From: Hanleya hanleyi
Taxonomy: Eukaryota; Mollusca; Polyplacophora; Lepidopleurida; Hanleyidae
Assembly (NCBI GenBank): GCA_036873755.1
Contig: JAVTVY010033854.1
Coordinates: forward strand, 1 to 64,000
Direction: 5' to 3'
Length of the DNA stretch: 64,000 bases
Part shown: positions 12,480-23,589 of the stretch, piece after piece
Numbering within the stretch: the stretch's first letter is position 1
Layout: each line of letters starts with the position of its first letter
The notes under the pieces: generated by a model
The model's database searches: none
What the model saw: only the letters and a program-made list of their open reading frames with translations
Told to the model about the DNA's origin: nothing
Program-made: the position numbers and the translations under genes

Positions 12480-14460
12480 TCCTATGACCATGGGTTGTTT
12501 TGGAGCAGCAAGGTTTACTTAAGTTGGGCCCATGTTCCGGATTCTTTGTTGTTGAAGAATTCTTCAGAATTTCGTTAATTACGGTAATGATATCAGGCTA
12601 TAAACACTCTCATAGTTACCTGTTGCTATAATCCTATTGGCTATTCGACTGTCAACTGGTCAATCACCATCATCACTGCCCGACGCTTGCTGTCACTGTT
12701 GTTGTTGTAACAGGCTGTATGAAAACGTCGACATCAAGCAGATAAACTGTTCTCTGAGAACAGCACAGGTGGTCAAGAAGACCCAGGGGCCAGTTCAGGT
12801 CATCTGGTGAGCAAATCGGACGTCGTCATCGATATTTGTTTCGTGTGGAAGGGCACCTGCTCACGAGTGTTGTGCTTCCACTGAGATTTTGAAAACAGCT
12901 GACCGTGAGCGCGCGACTTGGAACGCTGTTTGACTTATCCGCCTCCAAACAGGAGAGTTCACATACAATCGTCTCCGTGCCGTCTCCGCTCGTTTCCAAT
13001 GACCCATTCTCCGTTCATTCTCATGAGAAAACGGAGAATGAGCGGACCGTCAATATATTAGACTATTTCTACCGTAAGATAACAAAGAGCTGCAACGGAG
13101 AATGAACGGAGAACGAGACAATGGTACCATTCCGGACCAGAAACGACCGGAGAACACTGGTAACGGCCATTCTCCAATGGTTTTGTCCGTAACGGTCCAC
13201 AAAAGTCCGTCTCCGCTCTGGTCCATTGCATTTGTCCGTCCATTCTCCTCGCAACTCCGGTCCGTTCTGTGGGGAAATTGCGTGTGTAGCCTATCCATAT
13301 GTCCTGTAAACATCACGAACACATCAATTTTGTTTTCATAATGTTATTAAAAATCAATTTTGTTTTCATAATGTTATTAAAACGGGTAAAAATTATGTTA
13401 TTATGAATATATTACGTTATAAATTAGAAGGAATTAGGCCGCTGTGTTGAAATGTTTTAACTTTGATAGATCATGATAATGTTTGTTCTGACTATTTTTC
13501 CGATAGCATTAGTAAACTTTTAGAATATTTATATATATTTAATTTTTATATCCCGATTTAAATCCCTAATAGCTGATTTTACATATCTTTGAATCAACTA
13601 ATGTCCGATTATATATAAGTAATTTGCGTGAGCAATCTCTTGATACACCGGTACGATTTAACTTGAACCGAATTCCGTGCATGTTTTCGTGACTATTCCT
13701 CCGATTTATTAAGAACGAGTCGATTTATAATAATAATGAAAAAAAAAAGATTAAATCGAAAAGGGACAAACGGTGACTCGAAGTACACAGTACACTGTAT
13801 TTTCGAAAGGTGTGAAGCGGGGACATTTATAGGAAAACACACTTTCACACAGGGGGCAGTAGTATAAAACCGACAGTACTGGGGCAGGAGCAAAGGGCAG
13901 TGTATAGTCACCGGAAATGACTACTTACCGGAACTGACTTAATCACCTGACGTAATCATCGGACGTGACGTCATCGCGGGAAAAGATATTATCACCGAAA
14001 ATTACGTCATCAGTGGAAGTGACGCAATCACCGAAATGTAAACTGTTAAGATCAAACATGAAGGTCAAGGACGAAGATTAAGATTACGGGTGCAGACAGC
14101 AAGGTGAAATGTGACAACACACGAACCATGGAGCCATGACCTATTTATTACGTCATTTCGAGCTATAGAGAGACGGATTCGCCATCGTCATTTCAACTAC
14201 AGTACGGTAGTTAAATAATCAGTTTGAATCCACATTTGACCCTGTGAACTTAAAAAAAATGACAGGAGATAAGAGTGTTAAAAAATTAAAATGTCTATCA
14301 TATATATGCAAGTTCGACTATCTATATCAGTCATTCCGTTTTTAGAGAGCTTTTAATGTGTAATTGTCATAATTCGTCTCTCTTCGTGGTTGTTTCCTTT
14401 GTCGTACACAAAAAAATAGCAGAACCACGACTGGTCTGTAGAAATCTGCGCCTGTAATAT
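12480..14460. other. no gene recognised; repeat fragments
   Basis: Holds a 12990-13290 block with many CGGAGAATGAACGG/TTCTCCG motifs on both strands (foldback-like) and a 30-bp direct duplication at 13322-13382. AT-rich filler follows. Open frames overlapping the CGGAGAATG block on both strands are repeat by-products. Confidence 0.45.
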
Positions 14461-14465
14461 TGCTC

Positions 14466-14697
14466 GCGGAAATGTGTATTAGCAAACAGCTACGTTTCAG
14501 TGAATGGTATGTAAAGAGAGAGAGAAAGGAAGGAAGGAAGAAAGAAAGAAAGGAATAAAGAAAGAGTAGGGTAAATAGATAAATAATCAAGCGGGTAAGC
14601 AGTTAATTTTTTATGAGGTAGGTGAGGAATACGGGCTCGGATATTTCCGGTGGGTTTGTTATTTTACAAGGTGTGCTGGGTTATTTATGTACTTGAG
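14466..14697 (+). repeat. direct repeat flanking satellite array, left copy
   Basis: From AATGTGTATTAGCAAACAG through a purine-rich GAAAGGAAGG tract to GTGCTGGGTTATTTATGTAC. The same sequence recurs at 15828-16191, where about 130 bp of extra sequence sits near its start. The two copies bracket the 14.7-15.8 kb satellite array. Confidence 0.8.
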
Positions 14698-14714
14698 TAG
14701 TAACCAAAGGTGAT

Positions 14715-15827
14715 TTCGAGCCATATTGGTGTCAGTGCGCATGCGCGAGAAAGTGGTGTGCGCAGGAGTGTTGTGCGCAGGTATGAGATTTTGTGGCGGT
14801 GTTCTGCGCAAGTGTGACGTCATGTATGACGTCACTTCCGGTCTGCGTGAATCGGGCGTGTGTATTCCTCCGCGGTGATGCGGTCTGCCTCCGCGGACAG
14901 AAAGTAGTCCCAAATTCTCCGGCATTCTCCGGCAATCTTCAGGGCCGAGAGGGGTCCCTAGTGTACCGATTGGGTCGTATGAGGTATCAATGTGAAGCAT
15001 TCGTGAAGGGGCATCTGATGGGGTGGGTGTGGGGTTAAAATATCGTCATTCTGCGCATGCGCGGTAGACCAAGGGTAGGGAAATAGACGTTTTGGGGTCT
15101 AGGTGGGTCACTAGTGGTCCGATGGAGTCGAGTGAGGTATCAATGTGAAGCATATGTGAGGGGGCATCCGATGGGCTAGGTGTGGGGTTGGAATATGGTC
15201 ATTCTGCGCATGCGCGGTAGACCAAGGGTATGGAATAGACGTTTTGGGATCTAGGGGAGCCCCTAATGGCCCGATGGAGTCGTATGAGGTATCACTGTGA
15301 AGCATTCGTGAAGGAGCATCCGATGGGGTGCGTGTGGGGTTGGAATATCGACATTCTGCGCATGCGCAGTAGACAAAGGGTATGGACATAGACGTTTTGG
15401 GATCGAGGGGGGTCCCTAATAGGCCGATGGAGTTGTATGAGGTATCAATGTGAAGCCTATGTGAGGAGGCATCCGCCTGGAATAGTGTCTCGGTCGTTGT
15501 CCACATTCTGCGCATGCGCAGACAGGGAATTGTGGGAAAAGGGTATGGAAATAGACGTTATGGGGTCTGGGTGGGCCACGAGTGGGCCGATTGGATCGAG
15601 TGAGGTATCAATGTGCAGCATTCGTGAGGGAGCATCCACCTGGACTAGTGCGTCGTTCGTGTTCAACATTCTGCGCATGCGCAGACAGGGAATTGTGGGA
15701 AAAGGGTATGGAAATAGACATTTTGGGGTCTAGGTGAGCCCCTAATGATACTATGGTGTCGTATGAGGTCTTATTTTGAAGCTCTCGTGAGGGAGCACCC
15801 GCCTGGACTAGTGTGTCGTTCAAATCA
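14715..15827 (+). repeat. solo CGCATGCG satellite array (element-family terminal repeat)
   Basis: Units of about 152-163 bp, anchored on TTCTGCGCATGCGC at 15049, 15202, 15354, 15506 and 15669, plus a diverged start near 14735. Each also carries TATGGAAATAGACGTTTTGG and GAGGTATCAATGTGAAGC. The opening segment (14860-14910) has paired CCGCGG motifs and AAAGTAGTCCC like the outer end of the palindrome at 46850-46905, marking this as an orphan terminal region of the same element family. Overlapping open frames are repeat artefacts. Confidence 0.85.
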
Positions 15828-16191
15828 GCAGAAATGTGTATTAGCAAACAGAATGGCATGCTTCACCCGGTTGTGCATAACAGTTCGAAGGTTTTTGTAC
15901 CTGTTTTGATAGTGTGATCTTCAGGAAACCACTTTAGCTTCGTATCAAGGCGGTCTGTTTTCGGGGTTCTGTCTTGGTATTGAGCTGTGTTACCTTTCAG
16001 TGAATGATATGTAAAGAGAGAAAGAAAGGAAGGGAGAAAGGAAGAAAGAAAGGAAGAAAGAGTAGGATAAATAGATAAATAATCAAGCGAGTAAGCAGTT
16101 AATTTTCTATGAGGTAGGTGAGGAATACGGGCTCGGGTATTTCCGGTGGGTTTGTGATTTTACATGGTGTGCTGGGTTATTTATGTACTTG
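15828..16191 (+). repeat. direct repeat flanking satellite array, right copy
   Basis: Right-hand partner of 14466-14697, about 90% alike outside an extra segment at ~15865-15990. Its presence on both sides of the satellite suggests either insertion with a long duplication or a tandem duplication that left one satellite block between the copies. Confidence 0.75.
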
Positions 16192-16939
16192 CTGGAAATG
16201 CGACATACGGCCATCAATATCAAAGAATCTTCGTTGCCTCAGTTACAGTACCATAATTTAGACCCAAATATTCCTGTATCTTTTGATTGTAAAGATTAGT
16301 GAATCTGTAGAACAATCAGCCCTCAGAATCAAGGTATCGCCGTGGATCATATAGTTCAGCTATGGCCAATTTTATTGTTAAAAAAATCCTGCGGGTACTG
16401 TGTATAGGGGTTTCATGTATTTCTTTTTAAAGATTTTGAAAGTATTGTAACATAACGACCCAATTAAGGTGGCTTTAGTTTATTTAGTTTATTCCGAAAC
16501 TTGCTACTCTTTGTTCGCGACGGTGATATATATTGACGAATGAATGGAACAGTCGGACCTCAGTATCAAGGTAACTCCACTATGAAAAAAAGCGCGGCTG
16601 AGCTACTTAGGCTACCTCCGAGAATCCATCGTATTCTCGGATCTGAATGTGAGGTGCCAAGGAAAGCTTTCCTGTATAATCATATGGCTGCTTTTTAGTC
16701 CCCAGACGTCGTCAATTTTTCTCACCTCTTGCATATCGCTCCAATTCAATAGTTCATTTTCAGCCGAACATGTTTCCATGGACTTTTGACTGTCTCAGGA
16801 TATAAATATGTGGATTATGCAATGTCTTCATACAATTATAGCCAGTCGGTTTGATGTGAGCTATTTCGGTGGTGTTTACCTTACGTGGGGGTCATGTGTA
16901 TGGCATTTGAGTAGAAAATGCAATATCGTTTCTCCTTCG
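16192..16939. other. no recognised feature
   Basis: AT-rich sequence upstream of recognisable LINE remnants. It could be LINE 3' untranslated sequence on the minus strand, but nothing here proves it. Confidence 0.35.
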
Positions 16940-18949
16940 TTGTTGCATGAGGTACATATTGTTCTTGATTAGCATAGAGAGGTGTGATTTCAGTCCGGTT
17001 TTGCCTAATCCTAATCTTAATCTTGCGATTATGCGGTCGTCACCTTTACTATCTCTAACTGAAATCCACAAGCCCGTCCTTTTCCCCCATTTAGAATCCT
17101 ATGTGGCCATTAGCCACGATTTTCTCGATTCCAATCCCTTTTCCATTTCCTATCTATTTTGCTTCTAATGATAATATTCAGTTCCTTAGTTCCTAATCAT
17201 ATGGTCACGTCAGGTGCAGTTTTGGTGAAGCTATCTTTGGCAGTCCTATATCAGCGGCTTCTCTTCCTATGATATCTACGTGCGCCGGCACCCATGCTAG
17301 ACTAAAAGTAGTAGTATATAACACTAGTATTAAACTTGGTTTTCTGGCTCCCTAGTGATTGCTTGACTACCATTGTTGTTTACTTGAGAATAGAATACCC
17401 GTTGTTTTCACAGCTGAAAATCGAATCTCCAGTTACCGACCCAGCGACTAATTGAATCAAGTGTCTTTACCAATATACTAGTTGTCAGAGCATTTCCATC
17501 ATAGCTCTCTAGATTTGTATCTAATACCGCTTATACCGGTGCTAGGGGCCGTGTGGTCATGTCATCCAAGTTGCCACATGAACAGGTATAATAAAAGCTT
17601 ACCTGAGATACAACACGTACATATCACGAATCGTTAGATTCTTGATATGTGCTTTAGAATAGGTTAACCAGAAGACTATACTGTGAAGTCATGTGGCTCT
17701 GTCAGTATGTCGGCACCTCTCCCCACTTCCCTTATATGTGTTGTAATTTTGCATATAGTGTTTTTACGAAGCCAGCAGTTTTTCATAAGGCAGCATCGTC
17801 AGCAAATAGGGATTGTTCAGATTCGGGATGTTTAGAGTCAATTTCTACCTCTAGTTCGTTTATAAGCACATTGAATAGGATCGGTCTGATCACGCTGCAT
17901 TGTGAGGTAATGTTTTTGTCGGTTTATTTTTATTCAGTGTTTTATCTTACACTTAATTCCGACGTTGTTGAACTGAGCAATTATCCTGTCCTGCTACACA
18001 AGGTTAAATGCTCTTTCTATATCCAAGAATATGCCTAATGTGTATTGGTGTTTGGCGTTACCCTTTTTGATTGAGTGTTGTAGTCTGGGTATATGGCCTA
18101 TAGTGCTTGTTTTTTTCGAAAAAGAAAAACGTTTTGTGTTTTGTTTAGTAATTTGTTGTTTTCTAAGTAGTATTCAGGTATATTTTTAGCATGGTTTCCA
18201 ATATTTTGCATAAATTTGACGTGAGATATATTGGCCTGTACGACTTACTGTCCGATGAGTCTTTACCTGGTTTTGATATTGTGATAACAACAGATGATTT
18301 CCATTTAATTGGGAGTATCCAGTTGATATTAATTAGTTCCAAAATTAGTTCATAGATTGTGTTTGCCAGGTAATTGAGGATTGTATACCCTAGCTTTTCT
18401 CTTCGCCGGGTTAGCTTTTTTTAGAGTATAGAGCTTTTCTGTATTCATTATTCGAAGCTTCCGTTCAGATAGTTAAATAGTCATTAGGGTCAATGTACAA
18501 TTTTCTTTCGTCTTTGATATTTCTGAATTTTGGTTTCAGATTGCGATCGCTACTGTTTGATGCTAAGATGCCTCTAGATCTTCTGCCTTTTCTATATTAC
18601 TTTTTTTTTATGTTTTGAAATAGCGTTAGTTAACAGTCTTTGTATGTTTTTTCATTTATTTTATTCCATACATTTTTTAAAATTTGTTTTCGTATCTGGA
18701 GTGTTGCAAAACTCACCCCAGTATACTGATTTAGCTTCTTGGATGTTTTTCTCGGCTAGCCTATTTTGTGATCACTTCGAAGCCGACGTTTTTTTGTTTT
18801 CTGGGTGATCCTTTCGTCGTCGCGACATTCTTTCCACCATCTTGGTTCCACCAGGCTACAGGATTTTTGTTGGGGCGCTCATTCGAAACTGGAATATGTC
18901 TTCGTGCTACGTTTAGTAGTTTGCCAGTAATATTTTCATTAAAGTACAA
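16940..18949 (-). mobile_element. decayed LINE (RT plus RNase H), minus strand
   Basis: Minus-strand translations in shifting frames give the landmarks of a non-LTR retrotransposon ORF2 in the right order. These are a pre-RT segment ending NPVAWWN (~18860), an RT block resembling ISKPGKDSSDSKSYRPI (~18260), the core SVIRPILFNVL and LFADDAALWK (17930-17790), a thumb-like SRWVGNWRFDF (~17425), and RNase H WVPAHVDIIGREAAD (~17300-17250). Frequent stops and frameshifts show it is dead. RT followed by RNase H suggests the I or a related clade. The 5' side stops at 18949 against a Penelope-like fragment. A ~260-bp foreign repeat (17480-17745) splits the RT between the FADD block and the thumb. Confidence 0.8.
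17480..17745 (-). repeat. ~265-bp dispersed repeat inserted in the LINE RT
   Basis: In reverse complement this matches 43957-44228, from TTACAACACATATAAGGGAA through CATGTGGCAACTTGGATGAC to GAGCTATGATGGAAATGCTC. It interrupts the LINE palm-thumb coding region. Size and dispersal suggest a SINE or MITE; no clear terminal repeats were found. Confidence 0.65.
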
Positions 18950-19480
18950 GCATCTAGTCCGTCATTCAATATTCAACCGTCGTCCATTAACGAATTTCTG
19001 CGTCCATAATCCAAGAACCTATTCCACATAACATCATTAGCACCAACTTAAAAGAAACCAACAATCATAGTATACATACACATGGGCTAGTTTCCTGCAA
19101 GAGAGAAGCCGTCAACAGTTTTCAGTGATGCCGGCAAGATATCATGCTGTTCCAAAAATATCAAATCCGTATCGCTGATCAGTATTCTTAATCCATGATT
19201 TTCGTTGTAAATCCGTTATCTACATACTGATGTATCTCGATCAGACACGCTTTGATCGTGACTGTTCATATGAACACCATGACGATCCTAAAGTACATGG
19301 TTTCATACGGCCCCTAGCCCCGGGTTGAGCAGAATTAGACACAAGATACGGAACGTAACGCCATACAACATGCACTCTACGCTTGCATTTTGCTAGAAGC
19401 AAGTGATGTGTATCGCCAAATTTGAGAAACTTTGAGTGGAGGCGCTTGGTGGTATAGCCCTATTTTATAAGAGTAGTAGT
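18941..19480 (-). mobile_element. Penelope-like element 3' fragment
   Basis: On the minus strand this contains the last ~30 codons of the RT (near 19470-19377, matching RLHSKF/FGDTYR-like sequence in the 25.6-kb copy, with frame breaks), then the terminal-repeat sequence from CCGTATGAAACCATGTAC to TGAATGACGGACTAG. It is 5'-truncated at ~19480. Relative to the 25.2-kb copy it is about 85-90% alike. Confidence 0.85.
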
Positions 19481-19544
19481 ATAAGGCTAAAAAAGGTCTC
19501 ATTGACCTCTTTGCACTTAAACTTGAGGGGTAACTCTTGATTTC

Positions 19545-19700
19545 CCTAAACCATCCGACAGGGGGCGCCACCAGCTCAAGAGAGCTCCCCCGCAAAAGGG
19601 AGGTAACTCTTGATGCACTTTTGTGGTTTTTGGCAAATGCCGGGTTATCTTCCCTGATTCGAACATTTGCATATTAAATCTATACGAGAAAATGCCTGTA
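19545..19700 (+). repeat. element 1: outer terminal module
   Basis: Contains GGGGGCGCCACC, GGGAGGTAACTC and AAAATGCCTGTATGGGGTAT, all also found in the outer end of the 46.67-59.26 kb palindrome. The module adjoins the satellite array of element 1. Confidence 0.55.
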
Positions 19701-20888
19701 TGGGGTATGGATGATCCGATGGGGTCGTATGAGGTATCATTGTGAAGCTTATGTGAGGGGGCATCTGATGGGCTGGGTGTGGGGTTGAAATAGCGTCATT
19801 CTGCGCATGCGCGGAGGACAAAGGGTATGGAAATACACGTTTTGGAAGGGCAACCACTAATGGTCCCATGGAGTTGAAGGTATCCATGTGAAGCCTATCC
19901 GATGGGGCGGGTGTGGGGTTGGAATATCGCCATTCTGCGCATGCGCGGTAGACCAAGGGTATGGAAATAGACGTTTTGGGATCTAGGGGAGCCACTAATG
20001 GACCGATGGGTCGAGCGAGGTATCAATGTGAAGCCTATGTGAGGGGGCATCCGATGGGGTGGGTGTGGGGTTGGAATATCGCATTCTGCGCATGCGCGGT
20101 AGACCAAGGGTATGGAAATAGACGTTTTGGGATCTAGGGGAGCCACTATGGTCCGATGGAGTCGAGTGAGGTATCAATGTGAAGCCTATGTGATCCGCCT
20201 GGACTAGTATCTCGGCCGTTGTCAACATTCTGCGCATGCGCAAACAGGGAATTGTGGGAAAAGGGTATGGAAATAGACGTTTTGGGGTCTGGATGGGCCA
20301 CTTGTGGTCCTATGGAGTCGTATGAGGTATCAATGTGAAGCCTATGTGAGGGGGCATCCGACGGGGTGGGTGTGACGTGGAACTGACGTCATTCTGCGCA
20401 TGCGCAGTAGACCAAGAGTATGGAAATATACGTTTTGAGGTCGAGGTGGGCCACTATTGGTCCTATGGAGTCGTATGAGGTATCAATGTGAAGCATTCGT
20501 GAAGGAGCATCTGACTGGGTGGATGTGGGGTAGGAATATCGTCATTCTGCGCATGCGCGGTGGACAAAGGGTATGGAAATAGACGTTTTGGGGTCTGGGT
20601 GGGCCACTAGTGGTCCTATGGAGTCGAGTGAGGTATCAATGTGAAGCACACATGAGGGGGCATCTGCCTGGACTAGTGCCTCGGCCGTTGTCACCATTCT
20701 GCGCATGCGCAGACAGGGAATTGTGGGAAAAGGGTATGGAAATAGACGTTTTGGGATATAGGGGAGCCCCTAATGGGCCGATGGAGCCGTATGAGTTATC
20801 AATGTGAAGTCTATGTGAGGGGGCATCCGCCTGGACTAGTGTCTCGGCCGTTGTCTACATTCTGCGCATGCGCAAACAGGGAATTGTG
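19701..20888 (+). repeat. element 1: CGCATGCG satellite array, eight units
   Basis: CTGCGCATGCGC occurs at 19801, 19935, 20086, 20230, 20394, 20547, 20699 and 20862, giving spacings of 134-164 bp (mostly 151-164). The units match those at 14.7-15.8 kb. The array ends within GGGAATTGTG and passes straight into the AACG-motif block, so it is physically part of the gene-bearing element. Confidence 0.9.
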
Positions 20889-21042
20889 AGCAACGCCCGC
20901 CAACGCCAAGCTCAACGCTTCAACGCCCTGGTGAATTAGCCCAAAAGCTCTGATTTTCATGAAATTGTCACTAATTCATTGGAAATGCAGTGACGCCCGT
21001 CAACGTCCGCCTTAACGCCCTAGCATAACGCCTTGACGCCAT
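20889..21042 (+). repeat. AACGCC-motif cluster, proximal
   Basis: AACG/GACG motifs at 20892, 20902, 20914, 20922 and again at 20992, 21002, 21014, 21027, 21035, spaced 8-13 bp. A second cluster lies at 21935-22035 between the two genes. The near-helical spacing could reflect protein binding; this is inference. Confidence 0.6.
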
Positions 21043-21062
21043 GATATAGACAGATGAGAGAA

Positions 21063-21177
21063 GAACAACAACAACAAGGATGAGAGAACAACAACAACAA
21101 CAACGAGTTTTTTTCATATAGTTTATTTTCCCCTCCATCATAACATACCCACGCTGGGGGAGCCGCGTTGGGTATGT
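21063..21177 (-). terminator. conserved 3'-end cassette: hairpin, AATAAA, GTT repeats (element 1)
   Basis: Reading the minus strand downstream of the 171-residue ORF: a hairpin at 21177-21143 with a ~11-bp stem and loop resembling GGCTCCCCCA, then AATAAA at 21127-21122, then (GTT)n at 21104-21063. Same order and spacing occur at 49742-49630, 54489-54570 and 62809-62890. Stem bases differ between copies in a way that keeps pairing. Confidence 0.75.
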
Positions 21178-21335
21178 TTACAATTCAAGAAGTCTCTTGT
21201 CCAATCAGAGACCGCCATTTGGTCGTGCCATATTCGTTCTTGCCCGTTAGATGTATTCTCGGTTGCACTTGTCCTATCAGAAACCGTCCTTAAGAAAGTC
21301 CCATCTTCGGCCCTGTTCGCTCTCATCCGTTTGTT

Positions 21336-21876
21336 CTAATCGTCGTCGGTCAGGCCTGGATATTCGTCGGGCAGCATATCCTGAAACAGTTGTTTGCGCA
21401 TTCTAATCGAATTTTCCAGGGCCTCGGTGGGTGGTCTTCATGATGGACCTGTGCGTGGGGTCGCCTTTCATTTCAAGCGGTAGTAAGGTATACTGTTCAT
21501 AGATCGCCATGGCTGTTTTCCTGATGCGGGGCCGCTTTTCGGTGTACGCCTGTTGTAAGTTATCCTGTCCCGCGTCCTCGATCGCTTCAGCGTGAGTATT
21601 GATAGCTGCTGTCACAATACGATCCCAGAAGGTAGGTTCTGCCTCACTTTCCTGGGATGTAGTCTGACTATCTGAGGTCAAGCTCTCCATATCAGTAGAT
21701 AGACTGTCAGCAATCTTGGATTCGGTATCAGTCGATACACTCTCATCGATCTCTGTATCAGCATCCGATTCAACGGACTCCTCGCCGTCTTCAATCCTAT
21801 GTATATTTTTCTGGTGTCGCATCATATCGTAATGTCTGGTGAACGTGCGTTCACACTCAGAACAAGTATAAGCCAT
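21336..21876 (-). pseudogene. element 1: zinc-finger gene C, frameshifted near the 3' end
   Basis: Starts best at ATG 21876 (MAYTCSEC), giving an N-terminal C2H2 finger (Cys-x2-Cys, then RHDYMMRH-type spacing to two His) like the other genes of this family; a longer frame extends upstream to 21918. After the finger comes a ~60-residue acidic Ser/Thr/Glu/Asp linker, then a helical segment containing WDRIVTAAINTHAEA, AIYEQYTLLPLE and GDPTHRSIM. The current frame ends at 21403, but the adjacent frame stays open and protein-like to a stop at 21336, implying a 1-base indel near 21412. The tail resembles partners of the ATPase in other invertebrate elements as I remember them; function unknown. It lies 150-190 bp downstream of the ATPase gene in the same orientation. 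Confidence 0.7.
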
Positions 21877-21934
21877 GTTGACGGTTGAACGTCGACTGTG
21901 CGTGTTTTGGGAATACACTCGCTTTCATAGACAG

Positions 21935-22035
21935 TAACGCCCGCTAACGCACACTGTTACGCCTTAACGTCCTATATGTACGCCTTAACGCTCGTCTCAA
22001 CGCTTTAACACACTTTCTTAACGCTTTAACGTCGT
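21935..22035 (+). repeat. AACG-motif cluster, intergenic
   Basis: AACG-type motifs at about 21937, 21947, 21966, 21987, 21999, 22020 and 22029, between gene C and the ATPase gene. Same motif as 20889-21042. Confidence 0.55.
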
Positions 22036-22064
22036 TTAATGATGCGTTTAAACAAATGTTGCTT

Positions 22065-23261
22065 TTATGCTATTGCTCTGACATACGCCGCTTTCCAGTT
22101 CATGCCCGAGGTTTTCAACATCGACGCTGTTCTTTCGATTTCCATATGGACTGGGTCCTTGTCCAACAATTTCATATGGGTCACGATGTCGACATACTGC
22201 TGACGTAAAGCCCGTCGTAGTCTGGGTGCCAATCTGTTATGGGCTAAAATTGCGGCTTCTTTTTTCGAATATCCTTTGTGTTGAAATTTGTTTTCTGTGG
22301 CCCTCAACGTCTCGCCCATCTCGGCGTCCATACTTTCTTTGAACAAATCCTTCCATAGCCTCGAGTTCACATTATGTTCATTCCCTTGTACGGGTACGGG
22401 TTGGGCCTTCACGGTTGGGTGATATTTCGGGACTGATGGTATGAAGCGGACCCGCTGTATGGGGGTGGGTTCCTGCTGCTGCTCTGCCAGGAGTGGACTC
22501 GGCGGATGGTGTAGGGGTATATGACGTTGCGGTGATTCCTCGCCGGGTAACAGGTGGGTCGTCAGCCGACGATCTTCGGGGGTATGGGCTTTTAAATCTA
22601 CGAACAGGTAGCCGTACGGACGACTTGTCGCCCCTTGAAACGCCTGCATAAAATGGTCGATGTTCTGAGGATAGATTCGACTACCAAACACACTGATTTG
22701 TGCTCTGTCAATGGGATTGGAGAACAACACAAAGTATTGGCAGTTCAAGGCAATATCTCTGGACGCCTTCCCTTGAGGAAAGAGATTCTGGGTCAAATAG
22801 ATGACGGACAGATTCCGATGATGGGATCCTTTAGTAAACAAGTCGGCGACGTGTGAATTGTCCTTGGCCGCACTCATCAGATCATCTAGCACTACCACGT
22901 TGGTCTGCTCGGGGTCAAAGTAATACGGTTCGTTTATGTCGTGGGGAATCCCTGGGACGAAGCTCACATTCTGTAACCTTGTAGTTTCGTAGGCGGGCTG
23001 CCATTGGCTATAACACCAAACAACACGTGTCGGAGCTGGGGTTGCCACACCTGCCTCTAAGAACTTCATCACCCAGGACGTCTTTCCACATGCCGTAGGG
23101 CCGCTCGCCGTCATCGTATAGGGATGCTCTACTGCTCTTGTTGGACCTATAGCGGGACTCGGCTGTGTCTCTTGGTTGTGTTTGCGTTGAATGTGCCTGA
23201 GCATACTATCGCGACGAGAGAAGGTTCTCTGACAGAACGTACACGTACACGACATGTTCAT
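22065..23261 (-). CDS. element 1: C2H2 zinc finger fused to packaging-type P-loop ATPase
   Basis: Intact 398-residue frame. Residues 5-28 form a C2H2 finger (Cys7, Cys10, His23, His28). Residues 54-61 are a Walker A motif, GPTACGKT, and residues ~121-127 a Walker B, NVVVLDD. SHHRNLSVIYLTQN, followed by a conserved LNCQYFVLFSNP segment, resembles the sensor region of FtsK/HerA/A32-like DNA-packaging ATPases. A basic C-terminal region follows. Met3 fits the MxCxxC start pattern of the sister genes better than Met1. Role inferred: DNA translocation or packaging in a virus-like element. It is upstream of gene C on the same strand; a (CCA)n run at ~23322-23358 lies before the start. Open and motif-complete, so it may be young or functional. 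Confidence 0.85.
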   Translation of the reverse strand: MNMSCTCTFCQRTFSRRDSMLRHIQRKHNQETQPSPAIGPTRAVEHPYTMTASGPTACGKTSWVMKFLEAGVATPAPTRVVWCYSQWQPAYETTRLQNVSFVPGIPHDINEPYYFDPEQTNVVVLDDLMSAAKDNSHVADLFTKGSHHRNLSVIYLTQNLFPQGKASRDIALNCQYFVLFSNPIDRAQISVFGSRIYPQNIDHFMQAFQGATSRPYGYLFVDLKAHTPEDRRLTTHLLPGEESPQRHIPLHHPPSPLLAEQQQEPTPIQRVRFIPSVPKYHPTVKAQPVPVQGNEHNVNSRLWKDLFKESMDAEMGETLRATENKFQHKGYSKKEAAILAHNRLAPRLRRALRQQYVDIVTHMKLLDKDPVHMEIERTASMLKTSGMNWKAAYVRAIA

Positions 23262-23321
23262 CAGTCGACCAATACATATGGACTGATGATGGACACATGT
23301 TCATTCCTATATTTACAGACT

Positions 23322-23360
23322 CTACCACCACCACACACACCACCACCAAATCCACCAATT
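23322..23360 (+). repeat. (CCA)n microsatellite upstream of the ATPase gene
   Basis: CCACCACCACACACACCACC-type run. A comparable (GGT)n run occurs near the ATPase remnant in the palindrome (52858-52891). Confidence 0.8.
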
Positions 23361-23589
23361 ACTACTTCTACTGTTTCTACTACATTACCAGAAGAGTACC
23401 AGAAGAGTACAGATTCATATTTTTGTGGAACTCCCGTATGGCTTGCCATTCGAAATCATTACATTCAGTGCTCTTATCTAATTCTAACTGGATGAGTTCT
23501 TCCTTCTCTAGAATGGCGTTTCCTTTCTTTGGCCTGTTTAGTCTGTCTGGCCTATATGGCTTATGTCCCTTTATTTCAAAAGATATGTT

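Noticed and set aside
14659..15859. Multiple 70-130 residue frames
   Set aside because: All follow the ~153-bp satellite units on both strands; no start context or domain.
17691..18038. A 115-residue plus-strand protein
   Set aside because: Antisense shadow of the LINE RT, whose FADDAALW motif is on the minus strand here.
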